Positions 1-6,557 of a stretch of DNA of 9,772 nucleotides are shown one piece after another. The stretch comes from an uncultured Actinomycetes bacterium (GTDB lineage: Bacteria; Actinomycetota; Actinomycetes; Nanopelagicales; Nanopelagicaceae): positions 1-9,772 of the forward strand of contig CAINSH010000080.1 in assembly GCA_903852955.1 (NCBI GenBank), in the 5' to 3' direction. Position 1 is the stretch's first letter; the number at the start of each line of letters is the position of its first letter. The notes under the pieces were generated by a model. The model worked only from the letters and a program-made list of their open reading frames with translations. It did no database searches and was not told the origin of the DNA. The translations under genes and the position numbers were made by a program.

Positions 1-426
1 GATCTCGTGGGGTTGGGCTACGGGCTAGATGCCCTATTAGCAAGTGAGTTAGATAGTTCTAAGCGACAAGTGCTTCGTGGCCTTCGTTTTGATACGTCGT
101 CGCTGATTGAAAAAGTAAGAGTAGAAATCTTTAATCTGCGCTCGGATTCCGAGCATCTTGATGAGCTTAATTCAAGGCCAGAAATACCTGCAGAATTAAG
201 CAAGATATTTAGTGAAATTATCTCCAATGTATATCAACATTCAAAAGCAACGCAGTTAGAAATTAACATCAGAGACAATGGCATCGGCGGTGCTGAAGAA
301 AAAACTAATCACCATGGAATGCAAGGCATTGCAGAGCGAGTTCTGGAAATTGGTGGTCAACTTCAGATTCAATCTAGTTTTAGTGGAACTGAAATAGATA
401 TCATCTTGCCCATGGCAAAACTTTGA
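1..426 (+). CDS. Sensor histidine kinase, NarL/DesK type, C-terminal fragment (5' end outside the window)
   Basis: Partial gene, open at the left window edge. The visible part holds the end of the HisKA_3 dimerisation helices and the HATPase_c ATP-binding domain of a two-component sensor kinase. Counting from the GTG at base 7, the N box is at about 69-81 (EIISNVYQHSKAT), the G1 box at 90-94 (DNGIG) and the G2 box at 104-110 (GMQGIAE); the frame ends in a typical beta strand plus LP. The phosphorylated His would lie upstream of the window. The domain is unusually compact: N box and G1 box are only about nine residues apart, against roughly 20 in relatives as I recall them, and the linker before the N box is also short. 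The stop overlaps the start of the response regulator, so the two are co-translated. The family call is firm; the stimulus and full activity are unknown. Confidence 0.85.
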   Translation, partial: DLVGLGYGLDALLASELDSSKRQVLRGLRFDTSSLIEKVRVEIFNLRSDSEHLDELNSRPEIPAELSKIFSEIISNVYQHSKATQLEINIRDNGIGGAEEKTNHHGMQGIAERVLEIGGQLQIQSSFSGTEIDIILPMAKL

Positions 427-1028
427 CCTCCTTACTTATTCTCGATGATCATCCAATAGTTCGAGAAGGCTTGCGAAAAGCTCTTAGCGGCGCAGGATAT
501 GCACCAATATTTGAAGCAGGTACGGTTAGTGAGGCACGTTCAATCATTGCATTAAATAATCCGGATGTAGTGACTGTTGATATCAATTTGCCCGATGGAA
601 CTGGGTTTGAAATCATCTCTTGGCTACGAGCAATCTCACGCACGGTGGCAATAGTTGTCTTAACGCTACATGATGATGACAATCACATCATGGCGGCTAT
701 CAAAGCTGGAGCTAGTTCATACGTCAATAAAACTCAACCAATTTCAGAGTTGGTGGCTGCAATTTCACATTCGCTGGTTTCGCCTTTAAGTTTTAGCGCT
801 TCTGGATTACCTGCAGTTTTTACTTCCCAACAAAAAAATTTGACTGCACGCGAATTTGATCTACTTGATCAACTTGAAAAAGGGGCCACAACAAAGGAGA
901 TTGCCGATGCTCTTTTTATTTCGCAAGCAACTGTAAAAACACATTTGGCTTCTATTTATCGAAAGCTCGAAGTTAGTAATCGAACAGCAGCTGTACATGC
1001 CATGAAGGCGATAAGATCAACTAACTAA
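423..1028 (+). CDS. NarL/FixJ-family DNA-binding response regulator
   Basis: Cytoplasmic transcription regulator, expected to receive phosphate from the preceding kinase. The receiver domain spans about residues 3-118: acidic pair D8-D9, phospho-acceptor D53 (in VDINLPDG), T81 and the conserved lysine K103. A linker leads to a LuxR-type helix-turn-helix at about 139-196 (LTAREFDLL, then KEIADALFISQATVKTH), with the recognition helix near 167-182. The length of 201 residues is normal. The start is TTG, sharing TTGA with the kinase stop (four-base overlap); no clear Shine-Dalgarno precedes it, so translation is probably coupled. It starts exactly at the conserved MTSLLILDDHP, which supports TTG over any later start. 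The 3' end overlaps the convergent mannosyltransferase gene by 12 bases. Target genes cannot be told from this window. Confidence 0.93.
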   Translation: MTSLLILDDHPIVREGLRKALSGAGYAPIFEAGTVSEARSIIALNNPDVVTVDINLPDGTGFEIISWLRAISRTVAIVVLTLHDDDNHIMAAIKAGASSYVNKTQPISELVAAISHSLVSPLSFSASGLPAVFTSQQKNLTAREFDLLDQLEKGATTKEIADALFISQATVKTHLASIYRKLEVSNRTAAVHAMKAIRSTN

Positions 1029-2156
1029 CAGATCTTGAAATTTTTTAGCCCAAATCTGCCATCGCCATTCCTTGACAATCCATTCGCGGCCTGCCGTACC
1101 CATTTTCTTACAAAGTTCTGGGTTGCTCAAAAGTTCTATAGTTCTGTTTGCAATTTCTTCGCAGTTCTTACCATCAACGACAAAACCTGTTACACCTTCT
1201 AAGACTGCATCAGGAGCGCCGCCCGAATTGCCTGCGATGACAGGAAGTCCGCAAGCGCTTGCCTCAAGATAAACAATTCCTAGGCCCTCAACTTCTAATC
1301 CCCAAAACCTAGAACGTGAAGGCATTACAAATACCTGACCTAAGCAAATATAAAGCGGTAGTTCGGCGTATTGAATTCGGCCAATGAAACTAATGTTTTC
1401 TTCTAATTTAAATTGTGCAACTAACTTGGCCAAGTGTTCTAAGTAAGGACCTTGGCCAACAAGAACTAGATGGGCAAGAGGTTCACGCTTTAGTATTTCG
1501 GGCATCGCCTGAATTAAATAGTCCTGCCCTTTTCGGTGAACTAAACGCCCAACACTTACAATAACTTTCTTATCCTCTAACCCCAATGATTTCCTCAATG
1601 CCTCTGAATCCACTGCTGCAAAGTGGTCAACATCAATTCCTGGTGCAATCTTTTGCATTCGACTTGAGGCACGAGCTCCTACTGCTCTTGAAATTGCCTT
1701 TCTGGTGAATTCACCAAGGTAGGTCAACGAATCAGTTGAAGATCCAATTCGTCTAATAATCAGATTGAATGGAAAAACCTTTGACCACCACACTTCGTGG
1801 CCATGTGTCAGTGCAACAATCCGTGTTGCTCCAGCTCGACGAAGTGAAGTCGCCATCCACGCTAAGGGTGCTGCCGCCCCAAAGGCCACAATCTTGATGG
1901 ATCTCTCTCGCACAATTTTGGCTATTTTTCGATTTACCCACGGAGTTGGAAGCAGGATTTTTGAATTATCGCGGATGACTTCTACACCAAATTCGCTTAA
2001 CCATCGCGCGTCATAGCTCTCTGATTTCTCCTGCGCAGAGGTATAAACAATTACGCTTGATTTTGGTAGTCGCTCAATTAAACCAATGATGAAAGTTTCG
2101 ATTCCTCCGGCACGTGGGCCAAAATCATTGGTGACAAATAACGTTAAATCAGAAAC
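1017..2156 (-). CDS. pimB: PimB'-like GDP-mannose-dependent phosphatidylinositol mannoside mannosyltransferase (GT4), non-canonical start
   Basis: GT-B fold glycosyltransferase of family GT4. Close likeness, from memory, to Corynebacterium PimB' and M. tuberculosis Rv2188c, which add the second mannose to phosphatidylinositol mannoside at the inner membrane face. Numbering from the GTT at 2156: the acceptor-side glycine-rich motif VTNDFGPRAGG is at 8-18, HGHE at 118-121, donor-site R204 and K209 (GRLVHRKG), and the EX7E pair E290/E298 (EVEGLGIVYLE). The 379 residues match the family (about 381). The loop before EX7E reads SRFWGLE, where I recall a glycine-rich RGGGL in relatives. The frame is open from a TAG at 2168 but has no ATG, GTG or TTG before the conserved N terminus; the first ordinary start is GTG at 1913, which would remove 81 residues including the N-terminal motif. 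AGGAG sits six bases before GTT 2156. It overlaps the upstream ripC-like gene by eight bases, so the two are probably one operon. Function is firm; the start is unresolved. Confidence 0.85.
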   Translation of the reverse strand, partial: VSDLTLFVTNDFGPRAGGIETFIIGLIERLPKSSVIVYTSAQEKSESYDARWLSEFGVEVIRDNSKILLPTPWVNRKIAKIVRERSIKIVAFGAAAPLAWMATSLRRAGATRIVALTHGHEVWWSKVFPFNLIIRRIGSSTDSLTYLGEFTRKAISRAVGARASSRMQKIAPGIDVDHFAAVDSEALRKSLGLEDKKVIVSVGRLVHRKGQDYLIQAMPEILKREPLAHLVLVGQGPYLEHLAKLVAQFKLEENISFIGRIQYAELPLYICLGQVFVMPSRSRFWGLEVEGLGIVYLEASACGLPVIAGNSGGAPDAVLEGVTGFVVDGKNCEEIANRTIELLSNPELCKKMGTAGREWIVKEWRWQIWAKKFQDLLVS

Positions 2157-3153
2157 GACGTGCTCCTACCAATGGCTTGCTTCCAAGTGATCCACTTGTC
2201 GTGATTTTTACTCGTGAACCGGAACGTGGCGCATGAACCATTTTTCCGCCACCCAAATAAATTCCAACATGGGAAACCGGGCGACCAAAGAAAAGTAAGT
2301 CCCCAGGCTTAAGTGATCTGGTAGAAACACGTTTTCCCATACGAGATTGTGCAGCTGATGAGTGCGGTAGAGAAACACCTGCAGTTTGATATGCACGCAT
2401 TGTTAATCCGGAACAATCCCATGTCACTAAACCAGCGGCTCCGAAGACATATCGATCGCCGATTTGCTTGAGTGCAAATTTAAGCGCCGCACCAGCTCGA
2501 CCAGATACTCCAGATACTGAACGCGCTGCCGCACGTGAGGATGCCTGATCCGCATCTTCTTCTTCGGCTGCAAGTTTTGCTAAACGTTCACGTTCTGCTT
2601 TGGTTAACTTTGAAAGCAATGCTTCGGCTTGGGCCAACTTTGCTTGGGCTTTAGCCGATTGAGCCTTAAATTTCTTTTCGGCGGCAATCACTAACGCCAA
2701 TTTGTCATTGACAGTCAAAGTGGTTGCGTTTAGGCGTTGCTGGGCTGCTTGATACTTACGAAGTTGCACAGATTTGCTGCGACTTATTGCATCTAGGGCA
2801 CCGGCGGAGGATAAGTAAAGTGTTGGATCTGATGAAAAGAGAAGTTCTAAAGACTGGCCTAATCCCCCAGCTTTGTACTGTTCAATGGCAATAGTCCCCA
2901 GTGATTTCTGCAAAGCTGAAAGCGTTTGGCCTTGAACCTGTGCCTTTGCTTTGATCCCATTGAGCGTTCGGGTAAGAGAGGCAAGTTTTACTTTTGCTTC
3001 CTGAGCACCTTCAGCGGCAGTGGTTGCATCCTCTTCCAAAGCACGCACTTGCGCCTTTACCTGATCTAGCGAAGGGGCAGCGTGAGCGGGGACGGCACCT
3101 GCAGCTGTCAGGGCTAACGCCAGGACAGCGCAGGGAAGAGTGCGCCTTAACAT
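2149..3153 (-). CDS. Secreted NlpC/P60 peptidoglycan endopeptidase, RipC-like
   Basis: Exported cell-wall hydrolase expected to cut peptide stems of peptidoglycan, probably at the septum. Residues 1-26 form a signal peptide (positively charged MLRR, hydrophobic core, then AHA-A). Residues about 28-205 are rich in Ala, Lys, Glu and Gln and predict a long coiled coil, as in hydrolases kept inactive until engaged by FtsEX-type partners. The NlpC/P60 domain covers about 220-334 with catalytic C247 (DCSGL), H295 (SHVGIY) and third polar residue H307 (VHAP). The layout matches M. tuberculosis RipC (Rv2190c), which lies close to pimB' (Rv2188c) there too; that synteny is the main reason for the RipC comparison. 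ATG start at 3153 without a Shine-Dalgarno; a promoter seven bases upstream suggests a leaderless transcript. The hydrolase family is certain, the RipC orthology likely. Confidence 0.92.
   Translation of the reverse strand: MLRRTLPCAVLALALTAAGAVPAHAAPSLDQVKAQVRALEEDATTAAEGAQEAKVKLASLTRTLNGIKAKAQVQGQTLSALQKSLGTIAIEQYKAGGLGQSLELLFSSDPTLYLSSAGALDAISRSKSVQLRKYQAAQQRLNATTLTVNDKLALVIAAEKKFKAQSAKAQAKLAQAEALLSKLTKAERERLAKLAAEEEDADQASSRAAARSVSGVSGRAGAALKFALKQIGDRYVFGAAGLVTWDCSGLTMRAYQTAGVSLPHSSAAQSRMGKRVSTRSLKPGDLLFFGRPVSHVGIYLGGGKMVHAPRSGSRVKITTSGSLGSKPLVGARRF
2163..2167 (-). promoter_or_regulatory. Shine-Dalgarno of the pimB'-like gene
   Basis: AGGAG (within GGTAGGAG) lies inside the last codons of the ripC-like gene, six bases before the GTT at 2156. 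Its position marks where translation of the mannosyltransferase should begin and argues against the internal GTG at 1913, although the codon at the right distance is not a normal start. Confidence 0.6.
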
Positions 3154-3160
3154 GGGTTCT

Positions 3161-3190
3161 AGGCTAACGAGGATGTATAGGCCAACTCAA
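3161..3190 (-). promoter_or_regulatory. Candidate promoter of the ripC-pimB' operon (leaderless)
   Basis: Reading on the minus strand, TTGAGT (3190-3185) is followed after 18 bases by TAGCCT (3166-3161), and the ATG begins seven bases later at 3153. That spacing puts the transcription start at or next to the ATG, which agrees with the absence of a Shine-Dalgarno. A second possible -10, TATACA at 3179-3174, has no good -35 partner. Confidence 0.45.
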
Positions 3191-3246
3191 CTTTTAAGCA
3201 GGGTTTTTGCCTGTGAAATCGCCTCAGACCTGCAATAGTTGCTCAA

Positions 3247-3738
3247 ATGAGCACAGTTGCATCCCTTGTTGTTGGTCGCGATGGATCCACATCAATTGGT
3301 AAAAACTCCAACGGAGTCTCATCAGATGCCGACCGAAAAGCCTTCTTGGCCAGGCGGCGCAAGGTTGATTGCATTCTTATTGGTGGAAACACTGCCAGAC
3401 ATGAACCGTATAACCAGAGCCCGGTTCCCCTTGTAATAGTTTCGCGTTCACACATAAATCCCGTTGCAGGAAATGACTTATCGCATCTGTGGAACATGAC
3501 ACCGGCCGAAGCTTTGGCCAAAGCAAAGTTACTCTTTGGCGAAAGAATTCTCGTGGAGGCGGGTACTTCAATTATTTTTGAACTGCTAGATCAAGGATTA
3601 ATCGATCAATTAGATTTAAGCGTCACGCAAGTAACTGGCGGGGATAATCCAATAGATTGGCAAGGGCTACTAAATAGGTTTGCACACCATACGCATACCA
3701 ATATTGACGGTACTGATTTTTACGTTGCTCACAACTAA
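3247..3738 (+). CDS. Short RibD C-terminal/DHFR-fold reductase family protein
   Basis: Resembles the reductase domain of RibD (5-amino-6-ribosylaminouracil phosphate reductase) and its stand-alone relatives, which use NADPH and have a dihydrofolate-reductase fold. Visible hallmarks: VVGRDGSTS near 8-16 (the usual SLDG position), SSDADR at 25-30, VDCILIGGNTAR at 40-51, and the C-terminal ILVEAGTSIIFELLDQGLID at 101-120, the counterpart of the LVEGG nucleotide-binding loop. At 163 residues it is shorter than the roughly 200-230 usual for the domain; the middle strand region and the C terminus are trimmed. No deaminase domain is attached, and no other riboflavin gene is nearby, so the substrate is unknown. 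ATG start with no Shine-Dalgarno; AATAGT at 3234-3239 could be a weak -10 for a leaderless transcript. The stop overlaps the convergent transporter gene by four bases. Confidence 0.72.
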   Translation: MSTVASLVVGRDGSTSIGKNSNGVSSDADRKAFLARRRKVDCILIGGNTARHEPYNQSPVPLVIVSRSHINPVAGNDLSHLWNMTPAEALAKAKLLFGERILVEAGTSIIFELLDQGLIDQLDLSVTQVTGGDNPIDWQGLLNRFAHHTHTNIDGTDFYVAHN

Positions 3739-4574
3739 AACGCGGAGATTAATCCCACGCCGGCAACTGCAAGGACTATCCCAACATACTGAACTTTGTG
3801 CAAACGCTCGTGCAAAATCTTAAAAGCCAGAACTGCGGTCGCAATTGGAAATAGCGAACCAAGAACCATAGCTATAGAAACTAATCCATTGTTACAGGCT
3901 ATACCTAGAAGTAAGTTGGCAAGGAAATCTGAAACCCCCATAAAGATTAAACTTGGCATCTCTGATTTAGAAAAACCACCGAGGCTTTTGAATTTGATTG
4001 CAATATTTATCGTTACTAAAAATGTGGAAGCACGCATTACCACCATGGTCATGAGTGCACTTGACTCTGAGCCAATTGACATAAACGTTAAAGCCACTCC
4101 AAAACCGATGGCCGCGCCGAATGCAAGAAGTAAAGGTTTAAGTGGCAGGCCTTGCGAAAGCTCTGGACCACTGGCACAAAAAACACCTATCAAAGCCAGA
4201 ACAACTCCAATTGAAGTAATCGTTGAAAGTTTGTCACCATTTAGCAATGCATAAGTAAGCGGAACAACCGCGCCCATTGAACTTATGGGAGAAACCACAC
4301 CCATTCGCCCAGTTGAAAGTCCGGCATATAAACAAAAAAGTCCTGCATAACCCATCAACCCAGCAAACACACCTGGTATGAAATATCCGCCATCTCCGAA
4401 TGCACGTGCATGCCACGCGCCAGTAATGATCATCAGAATTATTCCGAAGATCAAACCTAGAACCTGAGAAAAACCAAGAACGGCAATTGGTGCATGTTTT
4501 TTACTTAAGCGTCCACCTTCAAAATCAGCGGTGCCCCATAAAAGACTTGATAACAACGCCAATAGTGATGCCAT
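3735..4574 (-). CDS. EamA-family (drug/metabolite transporter superfamily) membrane protein
   Basis: Integral membrane protein of 279 residues with about ten hydrophobic segments in two homologous halves of five, the usual EamA layout. The first half opens with LLALLSSLLWGTADF, the recurrent start of DMT permeases, and contains the conserved PISSMGAVVPLTYALL stretch at the end of its fourth segment. The second half repeats the pattern, with IAMVLGSLFPIATAVLAF followed by ILHERLHKVQYVGIVL near the C terminus, again standard for the family. Such proteins export or import small metabolites; the substrate cannot be read from the sequence. ATG 4574 is preferred to the in-frame GTG at 4580 because AGGA at 4586-4583 is eight bases from the ATG but only two from the GTG. 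Convergent with the reductase gene (four-base overlap) and divergent from the DUF3000 gene. Confidence 0.88.
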   Translation of the reverse strand: MASLLALLSSLLWGTADFEGGRLSKKHAPIAVLGFSQVLGLIFGIILMIITGAWHARAFGDGGYFIPGVFAGLMGYAGLFCLYAGLSTGRMGVVSPISSMGAVVPLTYALLNGDKLSTITSIGVVLALIGVFCASGPELSQGLPLKPLLLAFGAAIGFGVALTFMSIGSESSALMTMVVMRASTFLVTINIAIKFKSLGGFSKSEMPSLIFMGVSDFLANLLLGIACNNGLVSIAMVLGSLFPIATAVLAFKILHERLHKVQYVGIVLAVAGVGLISAF

Positions 4575-4582
4575 ATGCACAA

Positions 4583-4586
4583 TCCT
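4583..4586 (-). promoter_or_regulatory. Shine-Dalgarno that decides the EamA transporter start
   Basis: AGGA on the minus strand, eight bases before ATG 4574 and two bases before GTG 4580. The spacing selects the ATG. Confidence 0.5.
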
Positions 4587-4623
4587 ACCGCCCTGCCTCC
4601 CGTGAATTGCCTTACTCTTTGTT

Positions 4624-4629
4624 TATTCT
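4624..4629 (+). promoter_or_regulatory. Candidate -10 element of the DUF3000-RNase D operon (leaderless)
   Basis: TATTCT ends six bases before the GTG at 4636, the distance expected when the transcript starts at the start codon. No Shine-Dalgarno precedes the GTG. A convincing -35 is not seen: TTGCCT at 4607-4612 is only 11 bases away. Confidence 0.4.
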
Positions 4630-4635
4630 TTATCA

Positions 4636-5214
4636 GTGGAAGCCAAGGCATTTGAAGATTTAATTAATCACCTTCGCACTTTCACACCCCGGGCAGAAAT
4701 AGTTCTTGAAGAAGTTCCAGCGCCCCAAAAACTAGCAACATTTGCTTTTGCATTTTCAGCCGATGTAAGTAACGGTCTGCTTGGCGATGATGAAGATGAA
4801 ATTGCATCCGGAAGATTCGTATTACTTCATGAACCCGGTGGTCAAGATACTTGGGAAGGCGAATTCAGGTGTGTCACATTTGTACGAGCTGACGTTGACC
4901 CAGTTATGCAACAAGATCCCATGCTTCCTGAAGTCGGATGGAGCTGGTTTCTAGGCGCACTTGAATCCCAAGATTGCCAAATGGCCGCACCTAGTGGAAC
5001 TGTCACAAGAGTTGCAAGTGCTTCATTTGGAAAACTTTCACCACGAAATGATGAAGCTGAAATCGAAATCCGTACTTCATGGACACCGTTGATTTCTGAA
5101 CCAACAGATCTAATCAAACACATCGCAGGTTGGTGTCGATTAATCTCAGATGTTGCAGGCCTCGAGCCGATTCCAGAAGGCGTTTCCACTATTTCATCCG
5201 CAAGACGTCGCTAA
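4636..5214 (+). CDS. DUF3000 family protein
   Basis: Actinobacterial conserved protein of unknown function; 192 residues, close to the family length. It is soluble, with no signal peptide or membrane segment. Recognisable family stretches are the N-terminal helix MEAKAFEDLINHLRTFTPRAE, a GGQDTWEGEFRCVTFVRADVD segment near 68-88, the EVGWSWFLGALE motif at about 99-110, and the C-terminal WCRLISDVAGLEPIPEG. It lies seven bases before the RNase D gene; this pairing is conserved in actinobacteria (Rv2680-Rv2681 in M. tuberculosis), suggesting a linked but unproven role, perhaps in RNA metabolism. The start is GTG at 4636, preferred because the protein begins there with the expected short N-terminal helix and a -10 element sits six bases upstream. 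Confidence 0.88.
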   Translation: MEAKAFEDLINHLRTFTPRAEIVLEEVPAPQKLATFAFAFSADVSNGLLGDDEDEIASGRFVLLHEPGGQDTWEGEFRCVTFVRADVDPVMQQDPMLPEVGWSWFLGALESQDCQMAAPSGTVTRVASASFGKLSPRNDEAEIEIRTSWTPLISEPTDLIKHIAGWCRLISDVAGLEPIPEGVSTISSARRR

Positions 5215-5221
5215 GAAAAAT

Positions 5222-6511
5222 ATGTCAGAAGAAGTTGAAGTAGTCCCCCTACTTGTTCCTGCTAACGGAACACCAGCGATCATTGATTCAGATGCTGCTT
5301 TTAAATCGGCAATCATCGAACTTGCCGCTGGGACAGGTCCATTTGCCGTCGATGCCGAACGTGCATCGGGCTTTAGATACAGTGCTCGTGCTTACCTTAT
5401 TCAGATTAAACGAAATGGTGGCGGACTGCATTTAATTGATCCAATTGCATTTGGACCTGGACATGTTTTAATGACCGAACTCAATAACCTGCTCAACACT
5501 GATGAGGTTATTTTGCATGCAAGCACACAGGATCTGCCGTGCTTGCGCGAACTAGGTATTCACCCATCGCGTTTATTTGATACTGAACTTGGTGGTCGTA
5601 TCGCCGGTCTTCCCAGAGTAGGACTGGGTCCACTTCTTGAATCTCTTATGGGAGTTTCTTTAGCCAAGGAACATAGTGCGGCAGATTGGTCGACTCGCCC
5701 TTTGCCACAAGAGTGGCTTACTTACGCAGCCCTAGATGTTGAGCTCCTAGTAGAACTCAGAAATATTATTGAGAAGTTGTTAGTCGATGCTAAAAAAGAT
5801 ACCTGGGCACACGAAGAGTTTGCATCAATTCTCTTAGCTCCCCCAGCGCCACCCCGAGTTGATCCATGGCGTCGAACTTCGGGTATGCACAAAATTAAGG
5901 CACGCAATCAACTAGCAATTATTAGAGAGCTTTGGATTGCGCGAGATGAAGTGGCTCGATCACAAGATATTGCTGGTGGAAAACTGCTCAATGACTCGGC
6001 AATCGTTGAATTAGCACTAACTCCCCCGAAGAGTAAGAAAGAGTTTGAAAAAACTCTTCGCCCACTTGGTCTACGAGCGCGATGGCTTGAAAATATTAAA
6101 ATTTGGTTAGACGCTATTGCGCGCGCAGTTGAATTGCCTGAAAGTCAGTGGCCTGCCATGCGAACTAACGCTGATACTTTGCCACCTATTAAGTTGTGGC
6201 GAGATAAGTTTCCTGAAAAATTTGCCCCGCTCTCACATGCCAGAGCTGCAATTGAAAAAATCGCGCTTGAGAATTCGATTCCAATAGAAAACTTAATCAC
6301 ACCAGAAATTGTTAGAAGAATCTGTTGGGCGCCACCAGCTTCGGCAACCACGCACCGCTCACTAGATGCTGTTGTTGAGTTTTTAGCCCAACTTGGTGCT
6401 CGAAACTGGCAAATTGACCTTGTTGCAGGCGCTATCGCCGACGCCCTACTGGAAAAAGAGCCACTTCCCAGCCCCGATCCTGTGCCTGAAACCACACCCG
6501 AAGAGGCCTGA
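5222..6511 (+). CDS. rnd: Ribonuclease D-like 3'-5' exoribonuclease with HRDC domain
   Basis: Cytoplasmic DEDDy exonuclease expected to trim 3' ends of structured RNAs such as tRNA precursors. Numbering from ATG 5222 (429 residues): Exo I D44 and E46 (VDAERASG), Exo II D104 (HASTQDLPCL), Exo III Y168 and D172 (YAALDVELL). These are the four metal-binding acids plus the tyrosine, all present. An HRDC domain follows at about 225-300 (RNQLAIIRELWIARDEVAR, then GGKLLNDSAIVELA), and a further C-terminal helical domain to about 410 as in other actinobacterial homologues; the tail is acidic and proline-rich. An upstream extension to 5150 stays in frame but overlaps the DUF3000 gene by 65 bases; the ATG seven bases after the DUF3000 stop fits translational coupling better. 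No strong Shine-Dalgarno is seen. Confidence 0.93.
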   Translation: MSEEVEVVPLLVPANGTPAIIDSDAAFKSAIIELAAGTGPFAVDAERASGFRYSARAYLIQIKRNGGGLHLIDPIAFGPGHVLMTELNNLLNTDEVILHASTQDLPCLRELGIHPSRLFDTELGGRIAGLPRVGLGPLLESLMGVSLAKEHSAADWSTRPLPQEWLTYAALDVELLVELRNIIEKLLVDAKKDTWAHEEFASILLAPPAPPRVDPWRRTSGMHKIKARNQLAIIRELWIARDEVARSQDIAGGKLLNDSAIVELALTPPKSKKEFEKTLRPLGLRARWLENIKIWLDAIARAVELPESQWPAMRTNADTLPPIKLWRDKFPEKFAPLSHARAAIEKIALENSIPIENLITPEIVRRICWAPPASATTHRSLDAVVEFLAQLGARNWQIDLVAGAIADALLEKEPLPSPDPVPETTPEEA

Positions 6512-6538
6512 TTTACGCAACATTAGAGTTGCGTAAAT
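6511..6538. repeat. Perfect 11-bp inverted repeat between rnd and efeU
   Basis: ATTTACGCAAC (6511-6521) and GTTGCGTAAAT (6528-6538) are exact reverse complements around the six-base loop ATTAGA. The left arm begins on the last base of the RNase D stop codon; the right arm contains the TTGCGT that serves as the -35 of the iron permease promoter. It has no T-run after either arm, so it is not a standard intrinsic terminator. The position over a -35 fits an operator for a dimeric repressor; a transcript-end hairpin for the upstream operon is the alternative. Confidence 0.75.
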
Positions 6539-6557
6539 ACCCCCTTGCCCGTAGATT
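6529..6557 (+). promoter_or_regulatory. Candidate promoter of the FTR1 iron permease (leaderless)
   Basis: TTGCGT (6529-6534), a 17-base spacer, TAGATT (6552-6557), then seven bases to ATG 6565. The spacing is ideal for a housekeeping sigma factor with transcription starting at the ATG. The -35 lies within the right arm of the inverted repeat. Confidence 0.5.

Noticed and set aside
1013..1046. Possible terminator between the response regulator and pimB' (AAGATC/GATCTT plus six T)
   Set aside because: The stem is only six base pairs with a 12-base loop and the T-run starts four bases after the stem, inside a coding region; too weak to annotate.
1017..1913. Shorter pimB' product beginning at GTG 1913
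   Set aside because: It would remove the N-terminal VTNDFGPRAGG motif and half of the first Rossmann domain. The 81 codons upstream are open, match the family, and have a ribosome site in front.
2149..2168. Programmed +1 frameshift from ripC into pimB', like the RF2 gene
   Set aside because: A TGA and an upstream AGGAG are present, but the P-site codon TTC would have to re-pair with TCT, which is poor, and the spacing differs from the RF2 signal. The ripC-like protein also ends where its family normally ends.
4607..4634. TTGCCT/TTTATC as promoter for DUF3000
   Set aside because: The 16-base spacing is acceptable but the -10 would end one base before the GTG, leaving transcription to begin inside the gene.
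5150..5221. RNase D start inside the DUF3000 gene
   Set aside because: It would force a 65-base overlap and add residues unlike the family; ATG 5222 directly follows the DUF3000 stop.
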